From Ruminococcus sp. UBA1828 (GTDB lineage: Bacteria; Bacillota; Clostridia; Oscillospirales; Ruminococcaceae), in contig DDJI01000074.1 of assembly GCA_002338885.1 (NCBI GenBank), forward strand, positions 35,453 through 54,779: 19,327 nucleotides of DNA. The letters run 5' to 3'. The notes under the pieces are model-generated. The model saw only the letters and a list, made by a program, of their open reading frames with translations. It was not told the DNA's origin and made no database searches. A program made the position numbers and the translations under genes. This document shows positions 7,541-14,577 of the stretch, one piece after another. Within the stretch, counting starts at the first letter, position 1. Each line of letters opens with the position of its first letter.

Positions 7541-8721
7541 AGACCAATCACAATTTTTCGAGGATCAAGGAAAACTATCTCTTTGCCGAAGTCGCTCAGC
7601 GCACGGCAAAGTATGCAAGCGAACACCCCGAGGCAAACATAATCAAGATGGGCATAGGAGACGTCACCCTTCCCCTTTGCAGCGCGGTAATAGACGCCAT
7701 GCATAAGGCTGTATCCGAGATGGGCGTAAAGGAGACGTTTAAGGGCTACGGCGAGTATCGCGGCTACGACTTTTTGTGCCGGAGCATAGTAAACTACTAT
7801 AAGAACAGCTTCGGCGTTGACATAGACACAGAGGAAGTGTTTGTTTCGGAGGGCGCAAAGAGCGACTTAGGAAACATACTCGACCTGTTTGACAACGACA
7901 ACATAGTTTTAGTGACCGATCCGGTATATCCCGTCTACGTTGACACAAACCTCTTAGCCGGCAGAAAAGTAATATACGCGGATGCGACGGAGGAAAACAA
8001 CTTCCTTCCCCTCCCCGACGACAGCGTAAAGGCGGACATAATATATCTTTGCTCGCCCAACAACCCCACCGGCGCCGCATACACCAAAGATCAGCTCAAG
8101 CTTTGGGTGGACTATGCCAAGAAACAGGGTGCAATAATACTTCTCGACGCCGCATACGAGGCTTTCATCACAGACAGCGACGTTCCACACTCCGCATACG
8201 AAGTCGAGGGCGCAAAGCAGTGCGTCATTGAAATATGCTCGCTGTCCAAGACGGCAGGCTTCACCGGCACACGCTGCGGATACACCATAGTTCCCAAGGC
8301 GCTCAAGTACGACCAGGATCTGAACAAGCTCTGGCTGCGCCGTCAATCGACAAAGTTCAACGGCGTGTCATACATAATTCAGTGCGGTGCGAATGCAGTG
8401 TTTACCCCCGAGGGACAAAAGGGCGTAAAGGAAAACATAGCGTACTACCAGGAGAACGCAAAGATACTCATGCAGGCGCTTGACGAGTGCGGCATCAAGT
8501 ACTTCGGCGGCAAGAATTCCCCTTACATCTGGCTCAAGTGCCCGAACGGCATGGGCTCGTGGGAGTTCTTTGACAAGCTTTTGAGCGAGGCAAACGTAGT
8601 CGGAACTCCCGGCGAGGGATTCGGCGAAAACGGAAAGGGATACTTGAGGCTGACATCCTTCTCAACCCATGAAAACACCCGTGAGGCCATGGCAAGGCTT
8701 AAAAAGATGCTCGGCAAATAA
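7537..8721 (+). CDS. dapL: LL-diaminopimelate aminotransferase
   Basis: PLP-dependent class I/II aminotransferase that makes LL-diaminopimelate directly from tetrahydrodipicolinate, bypassing the acylated intermediates of the DapD/DapE routes. The 394-residue product has the DapL-like opening FAEVAQRTAKYASEHPEANI, then MGIGDVTLP, GYGEYRG, SPNNPTGAAY, and ICSLSKTAGFTGTRCGY, where Lys238 should bind PLP. It is last in the operon, overlaps dapF by four bases and is followed by a strong terminator. With dapF and lysA next to it, assignment to the DapL route is secure. A tyrosine/aspartate-type aminotransferase is the only realistic alternative. Confidence 0.95.
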   Translation: MKTNHNFSRIKENYLFAEVAQRTAKYASEHPEANIIKMGIGDVTLPLCSAVIDAMHKAVSEMGVKETFKGYGEYRGYDFLCRSIVNYYKNSFGVDIDTEEVFVSEGAKSDLGNILDLFDNDNIVLVTDPVYPVYVDTNLLAGRKVIYADATEENNFLPLPDDSVKADIIYLCSPNNPTGAAYTKDQLKLWVDYAKKQGAIILLDAAYEAFITDSDVPHSAYEVEGAKQCVIEICSLSKTAGFTGTRCGYTIVPKALKYDQDLNKLWLRRQSTKFNGVSYIIQCGANAVFTPEGQKGVKENIAYYQENAKILMQALDECGIKYFGGKNSPYIWLKCPNGMGSWEFFDKLLSEANVVGTPGEGFGENGKGYLRLTSFSTHENTREAMARLKKMLGK

Positions 8722-8755
8722 TCTGCGGACTGATTTGCGGTAATATCGTTTTCAT

Positions 8756-8784
8756 GCCCCTGAACAATGTTCGGGGGCTTTTTT
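8756..8784 (+). terminator. Intrinsic terminator of the lysine operon
   Basis: A ten-pair stem GCCCCTGAAC/GTTCGGGGGC (one T-G pair) with the three-base loop AAT, followed by six T. It lies 34 bases after the dapL stop. Confidence 0.95.
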
Positions 8785-8816
8785 GTATTCATCAAGGATT
8801 ACAAGTCATGTCGTCA

Positions 8817-8844
8817 TTGTTTTTTTAAAAATATATGGTATCAT
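8817..8844 (+). promoter_or_regulatory. Probable promoter of the GH43 gene
   Basis: TTGTTT, a 16-base spacer, then TATCAT preceded by TGG, which makes an extended -10 element. A second TATAAT at 8852-8857 lacks a good -35 box. The surrounding DNA is A+T-rich and directly follows the lysine-operon terminator. Confidence 0.5.
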
Positions 8845-8913
8845 ATTGATATATAATCTTGTACGAAGACGTTGGCATGTGAAAATCATCGTTTTCAGCT
8901 GAGGAGGAATATT

Positions 8914-10650
8914 ATGAGCAACCCTTGCAACAAATTTAAGATAGCTGCGTACACAAGAAACAGCAGCCCCGCATACTCAATATATCTGGCGCAAAGCGTG
9001 CACTTTGCGGTGTCCTGCGACGGCGGAAAGAGCTACACCCCGCTTTTTATGAACTACGGCATGCTTTTCCCCGAGTGCCACTTTGATGAAAACAACGGCA
9101 TTGTGTCGGCGGGCGTTGTAAATGTGTCCATGTCAAAGACCGGCGACGTATACACGATATACGGCGACGAGCTTGTAAGGCATCAGATCAAGGACGGCAT
9201 ATTCATGAAGTCCTGCGAATCCGAGATGACGGGAAAAGTCATCAAGTGGACAACAAAAGACTTCAAGGACTTTTCATGGCCCGAGGTCTGCGAAAAGAGC
9301 TGCAAATGTGAGGACGAAAGCGGATGCGACTGCAAGGCCGAGGCGCTTGACGGCGCATGCGGGCTTGACGTATGCGAAAATGACGCGGTGGCTGTTGAAA
9401 TACCCGAAAAGCTTGCGGTAACTCTTCTTCAGGACAACAGGCAGATAGAATTTAAGGAAGTTTTGCTCCCGACGGATGTTTCGGCGTCGGATGCTGCGGA
9501 GCTTGAAGATATAAGCGCAAAGGTTTTGTACACCGACGGCTCGACACACGTAAAGAAGGTTGACTGGGATCTTAGCGGCGTGGATTTCGGCAAGTCCGGA
9601 AAGTACACCGTCAAAGGAAAGATACGCTGCCGCAAATTCCCCTTCCCCGTTGAGCAAAGGCCGTGGGGCGACCCGATAATTACCTACTACAACGGCAAAT
9701 ACTACTTCATAGGCACTGATGATGCTCAGGGACAGAAAAAGTTTGAGGTAAGGCAGGCACAGACCCCTGAGGCGCTCTTTGACGAAAACGTAAAGCGCTC
9801 CACGATTTTGGCGTACACCGAGGGCAAGTACGAGTCCACCTTCTGGGCGCCCGAGTTCCACATCGCAAACGGCAGGATGTGTCTGTTCTGCACTATAGGA
9901 AAGGGCGGATTTGACCCGCAGTCGCATGTGATGATGCTTAAAGAGGGCGGAGACATGCTAAACCCCGACGACTGGAGCGAGCCGCACAGATGCGTGATGC
10001 CTGACGGAAGATACCTTGGCATCAACCCCTTAGGCGACAACAAAAACGGCATAACCCTCGACATGACTTACTTTGAGGTAAAGGGCAGAGGCTTTGTCGT
10101 ATGGTCGTTCAGGACGTGGGCAGGAACAGACAGCGGCTCGATGCTGATGTTTGCAGAGGTTGACGTGAACAAACCGTGGCAGCTCATAACCTTCCCGCAG
10201 CTCTTCTCAAGACCTCGTTTCGGCTGGGAAAACATAAACGGCACGGACAACAACGAAGGTCCTCACCCCATCGTCACCAAGGACAAGGTATATGTTGCAT
10301 ATTCCGGCGGAGACGCTGCCGGCGACACATATGTGCTCGGAGCAATGGTTGCAGACACCTGTGCGGAGCTTACAGACATGTCTGTATGGAAAAAATCATT
10401 AAAGCCCGTGCTGGCGTCCGACTTTGTGGCGGGCGAGCTTGGATGCGGCCACAACGGATTCTTTGTCGATGAGTTCGGCGACACCTTCATCACATACCAC
10501 GGTCACAAGACTCTCGGCGTGAGCGACAGAATCGACGGCATAAGAAGAGTGCACTTCGGTGCGGACGGCATGCCGTATCTGTACATGTCAGCAGAGCAGG
10601 ACATCCCCGAATCGGAGCGTGAAGTAAAGATAACTCTCACCGTAAAATAA
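8914..10650 (+). CDS. GH43-type glycosidase with Ig-like domain and cysteine-rich insert
   Basis: Probably a xylosidase/arabinofuranosidase-type enzyme acting on oligosaccharides. The 578-residue protein has three parts. Residues 1-120 resemble the start of a GH43 blade (SVHFAVSCDGGKSY). Residues 165-240 look like a bacterial Ig-like domain (LYTDGSTHVKKVDWDLSG, then GKYTVKGKI). The GH43 propeller runs from about 245 to 575. Expected catalytic residues are Asp253 (WGDPIITYYNGKYY), probably Asp383 (ITLDMTYFEV) and Glu448 (NNEGPHPI). Residues 126-154 hold seven cysteines in an acidic, lysine-rich insert. No signal peptide is visible, so it is probably cytosolic. gaggagga before the ATG at 8914 fixes the start over an upstream ATG at 8872. 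Substrate cannot be assigned. Confidence 0.85.
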   Translation: MSNPCNKFKIAAYTRNSSPAYSIYLAQSVHFAVSCDGGKSYTPLFMNYGMLFPECHFDENNGIVSAGVVNVSMSKTGDVYTIYGDELVRHQIKDGIFMKSCESEMTGKVIKWTTKDFKDFSWPEVCEKSCKCEDESGCDCKAEALDGACGLDVCENDAVAVEIPEKLAVTLLQDNRQIEFKEVLLPTDVSASDAAELEDISAKVLYTDGSTHVKKVDWDLSGVDFGKSGKYTVKGKIRCRKFPFPVEQRPWGDPIITYYNGKYYFIGTDDAQGQKKFEVRQAQTPEALFDENVKRSTILAYTEGKYESTFWAPEFHIANGRMCLFCTIGKGGFDPQSHVMMLKEGGDMLNPDDWSEPHRCVMPDGRYLGINPLGDNKNGITLDMTYFEVKGRGFVVWSFRTWAGTDSGSMLMFAEVDVNKPWQLITFPQLFSRPRFGWENINGTDNNEGPHPIVTKDKVYVAYSGGDAAGDTYVLGAMVADTCAELTDMSVWKKSLKPVLASDFVAGELGCGHNGFFVDEFGDTFITYHGHKTLGVSDRIDGIRRVHFGADGMPYLYMSAEQDIPESEREVKITLTVK

Positions 10651-10829
10651 CTGCTCGTCGATTTTAATCGTTATGAAAATCAAAAATTACCACTAATAAC
10701 GTCAAACAGCGCGCAAATAATACTTTTGCAAACCCATTTAAGGCGTGAAAAAAGCAATGCGCCGCATGATTTCAGGCGTGCTTGCTTACGTGCTTATATC
10801 GTTTGAATTTTTTAAAGGAGATTTTCATA

Positions 10830-11018
10830 ATGAAAGGTATTACCACTGATCAGGGCAGACAGACACTTGAAAAGTTCAAGGTTGAGGCTGCCAACGAAGT
10901 AGGAGTTAATCTTAAGAACGGTTACAACGGCGACCTCACCTCTCGTGAGGCAGGATCTGTAGGCGGACAGATGGTCAAGAAGATGATCGACGCTTACAAG
11001 ACCGGTTCTGTAAAGTAA
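10830..11018 (+). CDS. Alpha/beta-type small acid-soluble spore protein
   Basis: A 62-residue DNA-binding spore protein that coats and protects DNA in the dormant endospore and is degraded by the GPR protease at germination. The family signature is clear: FKVEAANEVGV near the GPR-sensitive region, then GYNGDLTSREAGSVGGQMV and KKMID. AAAGGAG lies ten bases before the ATG at 10830; an upstream in-frame ATG at 10782 has no such site. Expression is presumably by the forespore sigma factor G. A weak candidate is GCAAA near 10713 with CATTTA at 10735, but I would not rely on it. The 179 bases upstream hold no other gene. Confidence 0.95.
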   Translation: MKGITTDQGRQTLEKFKVEAANEVGVNLKNGYNGDLTSREAGSVGGQMVKKMIDAYKTGSVK

Positions 11019-11069
11019 GATATCCTTTTAAAACTTGCGGGGAAAGGTGATCTCGCCTTCCCTGTGCAT

Positions 11070-11106
11070 ACCGCCCGAGCAGATACTCTGTTCGGGCGGT
11101 TGTTTG
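11070..11106 (+). terminator. Intrinsic terminator of the spore-protein gene
   Basis: A 13-pair stem from ACCGCCCGAGCAG to CTGTTCGGGCGGT (one G-T pair) with a five-base loop, followed by a short, interrupted T stretch (TGTTTG). The stem is strong but the T tract is poor. Confidence 0.75.
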
Positions 11107-11148
11107 CATGGTACATATTTTGTACTGCGGTTTGCGCGCTCAAGACGG

Positions 11149-11177
11149 TTGACGGCGGCGGCTTGTCGGTGTATAAT
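11149..11177 (+). promoter_or_regulatory. Near-consensus orphan promoter
   Basis: TTGACG, 17 bases, TATAAT: eleven of twelve consensus positions. It starts just after the spore-protein terminator and about 195 bases before the vanY-like gene. It may give that gene a long leader or drive a short RNA. Confidence 0.65.
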
Positions 11178-11183
11178 CTCCTT

Positions 11184-11284
11184 GGTTAATAATTGATGCT
11201 TAAGTATCTGCCGGCTGCGCATGCTCCGAGGCGGCGGCTGATTCATTCGACATAAAACATTAGTTTTTTCTGTCGAAGCACAAT
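11184..11284 (+). ncRNA. Possible structured leader or small RNA
   Basis: This stretch lies downstream of the near-consensus promoter and has no credible gene. It can fold into two hairpins. One is G+C-rich around 11210-11240 (GCCGGCTGC with GCGGCGGC). The other has arms TTCGACA (11246-11252) and TGTCGAA (11271-11277), with an inner AAAAC/GTTTT pairing. No known RNA family is recognised. There is no T run after the second hairpin, so the RNA may simply be the vanY-like gene's 5' leader. A 19-codon frame at 11194-11253 has no ribosome-binding site. Confidence 0.25.
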
Positions 11285-11301
11285 ATTTATTAAAATACAT
11301 C

Positions 11302-11330
11302 TTTATTTTTTCTATGCATTGTGGTATGAT
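11302..11330 (+). promoter_or_regulatory. Probable proximal promoter of the vanY-mrp unit
   Basis: TTTATT, 17 bases, TATGAT. The -10 is good (five of six) and the -35 weak (three of six). It ends 41 bases before the start codon, in A+T-rich DNA. Confidence 0.45.
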
Positions 11331-11371
11331 GGACGTGTATTATATAAGTAACTAAGAAAGGAATGTAATAT

Positions 11372-12517
11372 ATGAGTCAAAACTACGCTCCCAATCGACG
11401 CAGGAAGAAAGTGAGAATAAAGTACAAGAACGTCGGAATAGCTCTTGCGATTGTTCTTTTGATAGTAATAATCATATGTGTGGCGTGCAATGCTAATAGC
11501 GATGACGCTGACACCCCGGGCACAGATGGCGACCCGTCCGTCACAACGCCCGCCGTCACAACAGACCCGAACGCAACAGAGCCGCAGACGCCGGAAATAG
11601 AAACAACATCAGACCCCACAAAGCAAAGCTCATACGTCTTTGACTTTGTCGACATGACCGCTGCCGACTTGGGCGAGGGAAATCTCGTTCTTGTCAACAA
11701 CAACATCGAATTTTTGGGCAGCGTCAGCGAGGACGACTTGGTTGTTGTCAGAGAAAAGAAGAACCAGGCTTACTGGGTTTCCGACTACAGCGTGATGATA
11801 AAGCCGGTCGCCATGGATGCGCTCAACAGCATGCTTCTTGACTTTTACAACGCCACTCAAAACGACAGCGTAATGGTCAGGAGCGGATACAGAACCATAG
11901 AGTATCAGCAGGGTCTTTACGACGAAGAGCTTGAGAGCACGGGCGCGGTATCATCGTCGCTTGTTGCAAAGCCCGGATACAGCGAGCATCACACCGGCCT
12001 TGTAGTTGACTTTACAACATACGACGGCGAGAGCTATGAGGACTTTGACGGCACCGGCGACTACGAATGGATAATGGACAGCTGCTACAAGTACGGATAT
12101 ATAAACAGATACCCCGCCGGAAAAGAGGCGCTTACGTTTATAGACAACGAGCCGTGGCACTTCAGATATGTCGGAATACCTCATGCGGAGATAATGAAGG
12201 ATTACGATTTCTGCCTTGAGGAGTACATCTCGTTTATCAAGAACTACACCATCGACACCGGCTTCCTTTACAAGGAAACGAGCGACGGAGCGCAGTATCT
12301 GATATACTACACGCCGCTTTCCTCGGCTGAAAGAACGGCAGTTTATATACCCATTATGGACGACCAGTCCACGCCATACCCGTATGAAATTTCGGGAAAC
12401 AACGTGGACGGGTTCATAATCACCGTGACCTTAAAGGAAGGCACGCAGACCACTGCTCCGGTTACCGGCAACTCGGACAACATCCAGAGCAGCGATCAGG
12501 ATAACGCGCAGCAGTAA
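11372..12517 (+). CDS. VanY-type D-alanyl-D-alanine carboxypeptidase (M15B), membrane-anchored
   Basis: A zinc carboxypeptidase that trims the terminal D-Ala from peptidoglycan stem peptides outside the cell. The 381-residue protein has a basic cytosolic start, one membrane helix (about residues 23-39) and a Thr/Pro/Asp-rich linker (about 45-85). The peptidase domain covers about 130-285. Zinc ligands His206 and Asp213 lie in SEHHTGLVVD and His263 lies in EPWHFRY, with Glu260 as the catalytic base. VRSGYRT is the usual upstream motif. The C-terminal ~95 residues form an extra domain without a recognised family, ending in a Gln/Asp/Ser-rich tail. AAAGGA precedes the ATG. No van resistance genes are nearby, so a housekeeping cell-wall role is likelier than vancomycin resistance. 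Confidence 0.9.
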   Translation: MSQNYAPNRRRKKVRIKYKNVGIALAIVLLIVIIICVACNANSDDADTPGTDGDPSVTTPAVTTDPNATEPQTPEIETTSDPTKQSSYVFDFVDMTAADLGEGNLVLVNNNIEFLGSVSEDDLVVVREKKNQAYWVSDYSVMIKPVAMDALNSMLLDFYNATQNDSVMVRSGYRTIEYQQGLYDEELESTGAVSSSLVAKPGYSEHHTGLVVDFTTYDGESYEDFDGTGDYEWIMDSCYKYGYINRYPAGKEALTFIDNEPWHFRYVGIPHAEIMKDYDFCLEEYISFIKNYTIDTGFLYKETSDGAQYLIYYTPLSSAERTAVYIPIMDDQSTPYPYEISGNNVDGFIITVTLKEGTQTTAPVTGNSDNIQSSDQDNAQQ

Positions 12518-12544
12518 AACAAAAATGAAAGGACTTTAATTTAA

Positions 12545-13366
12545 ATGTCGGAATGCACACATGATTGCTCCACATGTTCCGAGGCGTGTTCTTCAAGGAC
12601 ACAGCCGCAGGACATGCACATTGAAACAAACGAGCTGAGCCACATCAAAAAGGTAATAGGCGTGGTTAGCGGAAAGGGCGGCGTGGGAAAATCGCTTGTG
12701 ACGTCGCTTTTGGCGGTTGAAGCAAGGCGCCGCGATTTTAAAACCGCAATTTTGGATGCGGACGTAACCGGACCGTCGATACCGACGGCTTTCGGACTGA
12801 CGCAAAAAGCCGGAGGAGACGAGCATTACATCTACCCTGTCGTGACCAAGACGGGAATTGAGGTGATGTCCGTAAACCTTCTTTTGGAGGATGAAACGCA
12901 GCCGGTTGTATGGCGCGGCCCGATAATTGCGGGAGTTGTAAAGCAGTTTTGGAACGAGGTCGTATGGAACGACGTAGACTACATGTTCGTTGACATGCCT
13001 CCCGGAACGGCGGACGTGCCGCTTACCGTTTACCAGTCGATAAGGCTTGACGGCATAGTAATAGTCACATCGCCGCAGGAGCTTGTGTCGATGATAGTTG
13101 CAAAGGCTGCAAACATGGCAAAGATGATGAACATACCTATACTCGGAATCATCGAAAACATGAGCTACGTGAAGTGCCCGTGCTGCAACGCAAAGATAGA
13201 GATATTCGGCGAGGGACATACTGCCGAGACCGCAAAGCAGTTCGGCACAGAGCTGCTTGCAAAGATCCCGTTTGACAGAGAGCTTTCAAAGCTTTCGGAC
13301 AACGGCTGCATAGAGCTGTTTGAAGGCGATTGGCTCACAGAAGCCGCCGACAAGCTGCTCAAATAA
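12545..13366 (+). CDS. Mrp/NBP35-family Fe-S cluster carrier ATPase
   Basis: A cytosolic P-loop ATPase of the Mrp/ApbC/NBP35 group, which binds and transfers iron-sulfur clusters to apoproteins. The 273-residue protein has an N-terminal cysteine cluster (Cys4, Cys8, Cys11, Cys15), as in clostridial members. It also has the deviant Walker A SGKGGVGKS (residues 42-50), DADVTGPSIP, DMPPGTADVPL, and KCPCCNAK with the cluster-binding pair Cys211 and Cys214. gaaagga lies about 15 bases upstream. The gene starts 27 bases after the vanY-like gene, with no terminator between, so the two are probably cotranscribed; a functional link is not obvious. Confidence 0.93.
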   Translation: MSECTHDCSTCSEACSSRTQPQDMHIETNELSHIKKVIGVVSGKGGVGKSLVTSLLAVEARRRDFKTAILDADVTGPSIPTAFGLTQKAGGDEHYIYPVVTKTGIEVMSVNLLLEDETQPVVWRGPIIAGVVKQFWNEVVWNDVDYMFVDMPPGTADVPLTVYQSIRLDGIVIVTSPQELVSMIVAKAANMAKMMNIPILGIIENMSYVKCPCCNAKIEIFGEGHTAETAKQFGTELLAKIPFDRELSKLSDNGCIELFEGDWLTEAADKLLK

Positions 13367-13403
13367 AAATTTACGCCATAATCCCTTTCGTTTATTTATA
13401 AGA

Positions 13404-13445
13404 GAAACGGCTCTGCTCTGTTATCAAGCGGAGTCGTTTCATTTT
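13404..13445 (+). terminator. Intrinsic terminator after mrp
   Basis: A 14-pair stem from GAAACGGCTCTGCT to AGCGGAGTCGTTTC (two wobble pairs) with a nine-base loop and then ATTTT. It lies 37 bases after the mrp stop, in the gap before the convergent glycosidase remnant. Confidence 0.85.
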
Positions 13446-13484
13446 GCACTATTTGAGGTAAGAAAGGTAACCGATATAGCAAAC

Positions 13485-14175
13485 TCAATTATTTAAAATC
13501 TCACTTCCGAATCTGACGTAATCAAAGTCCGCATACCCGCCCGCTTCCTCGGTGGCAAACATAAACGCACCGTGGCGGCAGCCCATAAAAAATCGGGCAT
13601 GTCGTAAACCATCTGAAGAGTCTCGCCTATATCGTCCTCGCTGAAACGGTAGTATAGCACCACGACTTTGTGCCTATTGAGGTGTCGGTCTGATAGGGCA
13701 CGGGGTTTATATCGGCCAAAGACGAGCGCTCTTTATTGTACACCGCCTCAGACGGCAGGGATCCGCCCTCTTTATAGTTGCACACCACGCCTTCGGGGTT
13801 GGTGGTCTTTGCCTGATTATAAAAGTTTGCAAGCATTCTGTAGCGGCTTGCGTCAGGCAGGTTGTCATACGGCGCATAGTTTATTCCGTAGCCGTAGTAA
13901 ATTATGTCAGGCTGGTACTTTTCGATCATCTCCATTGAAATGTCGTACCATTTTCTTACGTGCCAATCTGAATTAAGCTGTCCGTCGCCGTAAAGCTCGT
14001 CGATTTCATCGTCTGTGAGCGGTTCGCCCGGCTCGTGTTCGACTTTTTCTATGCTGTATGTATTCATATTGTCCTCCTTTGATGTGTCGTCTGTTTTGCT
14101 GCACCCGCTCAAAAAAGCAGACGGGATCGCCATAGATGCAGCCATCAGTGCGGTGAGTATGATTTTAAAAATCAT
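13485..14175 (-). pseudogene. Decayed chimera of GH29 fucosidase fragment and GH43 C-terminal domain
   Basis: Read from 14175, the frame encodes a lipoprotein signal peptide (lipobox FLSGC), then a linker. It continues into the middle of an alpha-L-fucosidase: LYGDGQLNSDWHVRKWYDIS, MIEKYQPDIIYYG, LANFYNQA, NKERSSLADINPVPYQTDTS and IGTKSW. The ~200-residue N-terminal part of the GH29 barrel is missing. The usual nucleophile Asp in W-F-D is Gly here (YYG). Around 13655-13672 the fucosidase frame stops making sense and meets stop codon 13627. The shifted frame instead reads VVVLYYRFSEDDIGETLQMV and DMPDF. After one more shift at the A6/T6 run (13587-13592) comes GCRHGAF, then EEAGGYADFDYVRF, a typical end of a GH43 C-terminal beta-sandwich. 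Two joins and two frame breaks make an active enzyme implausible. Confidence 0.8.
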
Positions 14176-14211
14176 TTTGCCTTTGTCTTTGCCTTTGCCC
14201 TTGCCTTTGCC
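14176..14211. repeat. Six-copy hexamer tract at the 5' end of the glycosidase remnant
   Basis: Six consecutive TTTGCC-type hexamers (plus strand; two copies differ by one base) lie directly before the remnant's ATG at 14175. A strong Shine-Dalgarno-like GAGGAGG (minus strand) ends at 14211, now 35 bases from that ATG. If translation starts upstream at 14226 instead, the tract encodes a Gly-Lys repeat. Confidence 0.8.
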
Positions 14212-14359
14212 CTCCTCATCTCTCATCCGAATTATTTTTTTCGGTAATTTAAGTTTATATCATCGCACCGATTTAAAAAGCATGCCGCCTGCACGGCAAA
14301 CGAGTACCGAAAAAACGTCAGCGCTGAAAATGTCTCAAAGCGCAGCCGTTAAAAATACG

Positions 14360-14403
14360 TGTATTGCAAGCGCATGTGCTGAAAACACATGCTTTTCAAT
14401 ACA
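14360..14403. repeat. Imperfect inverted repeat
   Basis: Outer arms TGTATTG (14360-14366) and CAATACA (14397-14403), and inner arms GCATGTG (14372-14378) and CACATGC (14385-14391), are each perfectly complementary, with a small internal loop and a seven-base apex. There is no T run on either side, so it is not an obvious terminator. Its role is unknown. Confidence 0.6.
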
Positions 14404-14430
14404 TATGCTCATCATCACAATAATTTTTAC

Positions 14431-14514
14431 GCAAGTATGCAAATGCAAGTATGCAAATGCAAGTATGCAAATGCAAGTATGCAAATGCAAGTATGCAAAT
14501 GCAAGTATGCAAAT
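14431..14514. repeat. Six perfect tandem copies of a 14-bp unit
   Basis: GCAAGTATGCAAAT is repeated six times without a mismatch from 14431 to 14514. A partial copy (GCAAAT) and GCATAT follow. A 14-base period is not a multiple of three, and any frame across it changes phase, so it is not coding. It lies in the 350-base gene-free gap between the glycosidase remnant and the hflX terminator. The remainder of this gap (14227-14359 and 14404-14430) shows nothing I can name. Confidence 0.95.
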
Positions 14515-14526
14515 GCAAATGCATAT

Positions 14527-14570
14527 AAAAACTCGGGCGCGCCGCTTTTACGCAGCATGCCCGAGTTTTT
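14527..14570 (-). terminator. Terminator after hflX, bidirectional in form
   Basis: Perfect 12-pair arms AAAAACTCGGGC and GCCCGAGTTTTT enclose a 20-base loop. On the minus strand it begins seven bases after the hflX stop and ends in a T run. The flanking A and T runs let it work in either direction, but no plus-strand gene ends here. Confidence 0.9.
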
Positions 14571-14577
14571 CGTTTCT

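Noticed and set aside
10712..10740. Sigma-G promoter for the spore-protein gene (GCAAA with CATTTA)
   Set aside because: Both boxes deviate from the known consensus, and the site is about 90 bases from the start codon. It is too weak to report as a feature.
11028..11300. Minus-strand open frame of 90 codons between the spore-protein and vanY-like genes
   Set aside because: It crosses a strong terminator hairpin, has no plausible start signal and resembles no known protein.
11372..12517. vanY-like gene as a vancomycin-resistance determinant
   Set aside because: No vanH, vanA/B, vanX or two-component regulator is present. M15B carboxypeptidases are common housekeeping proteins.
14431..14514. 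Possible CRISPR array
   Set aside because: The 14-base units are directly adjacent with no spacers, and no cas genes are nearby.
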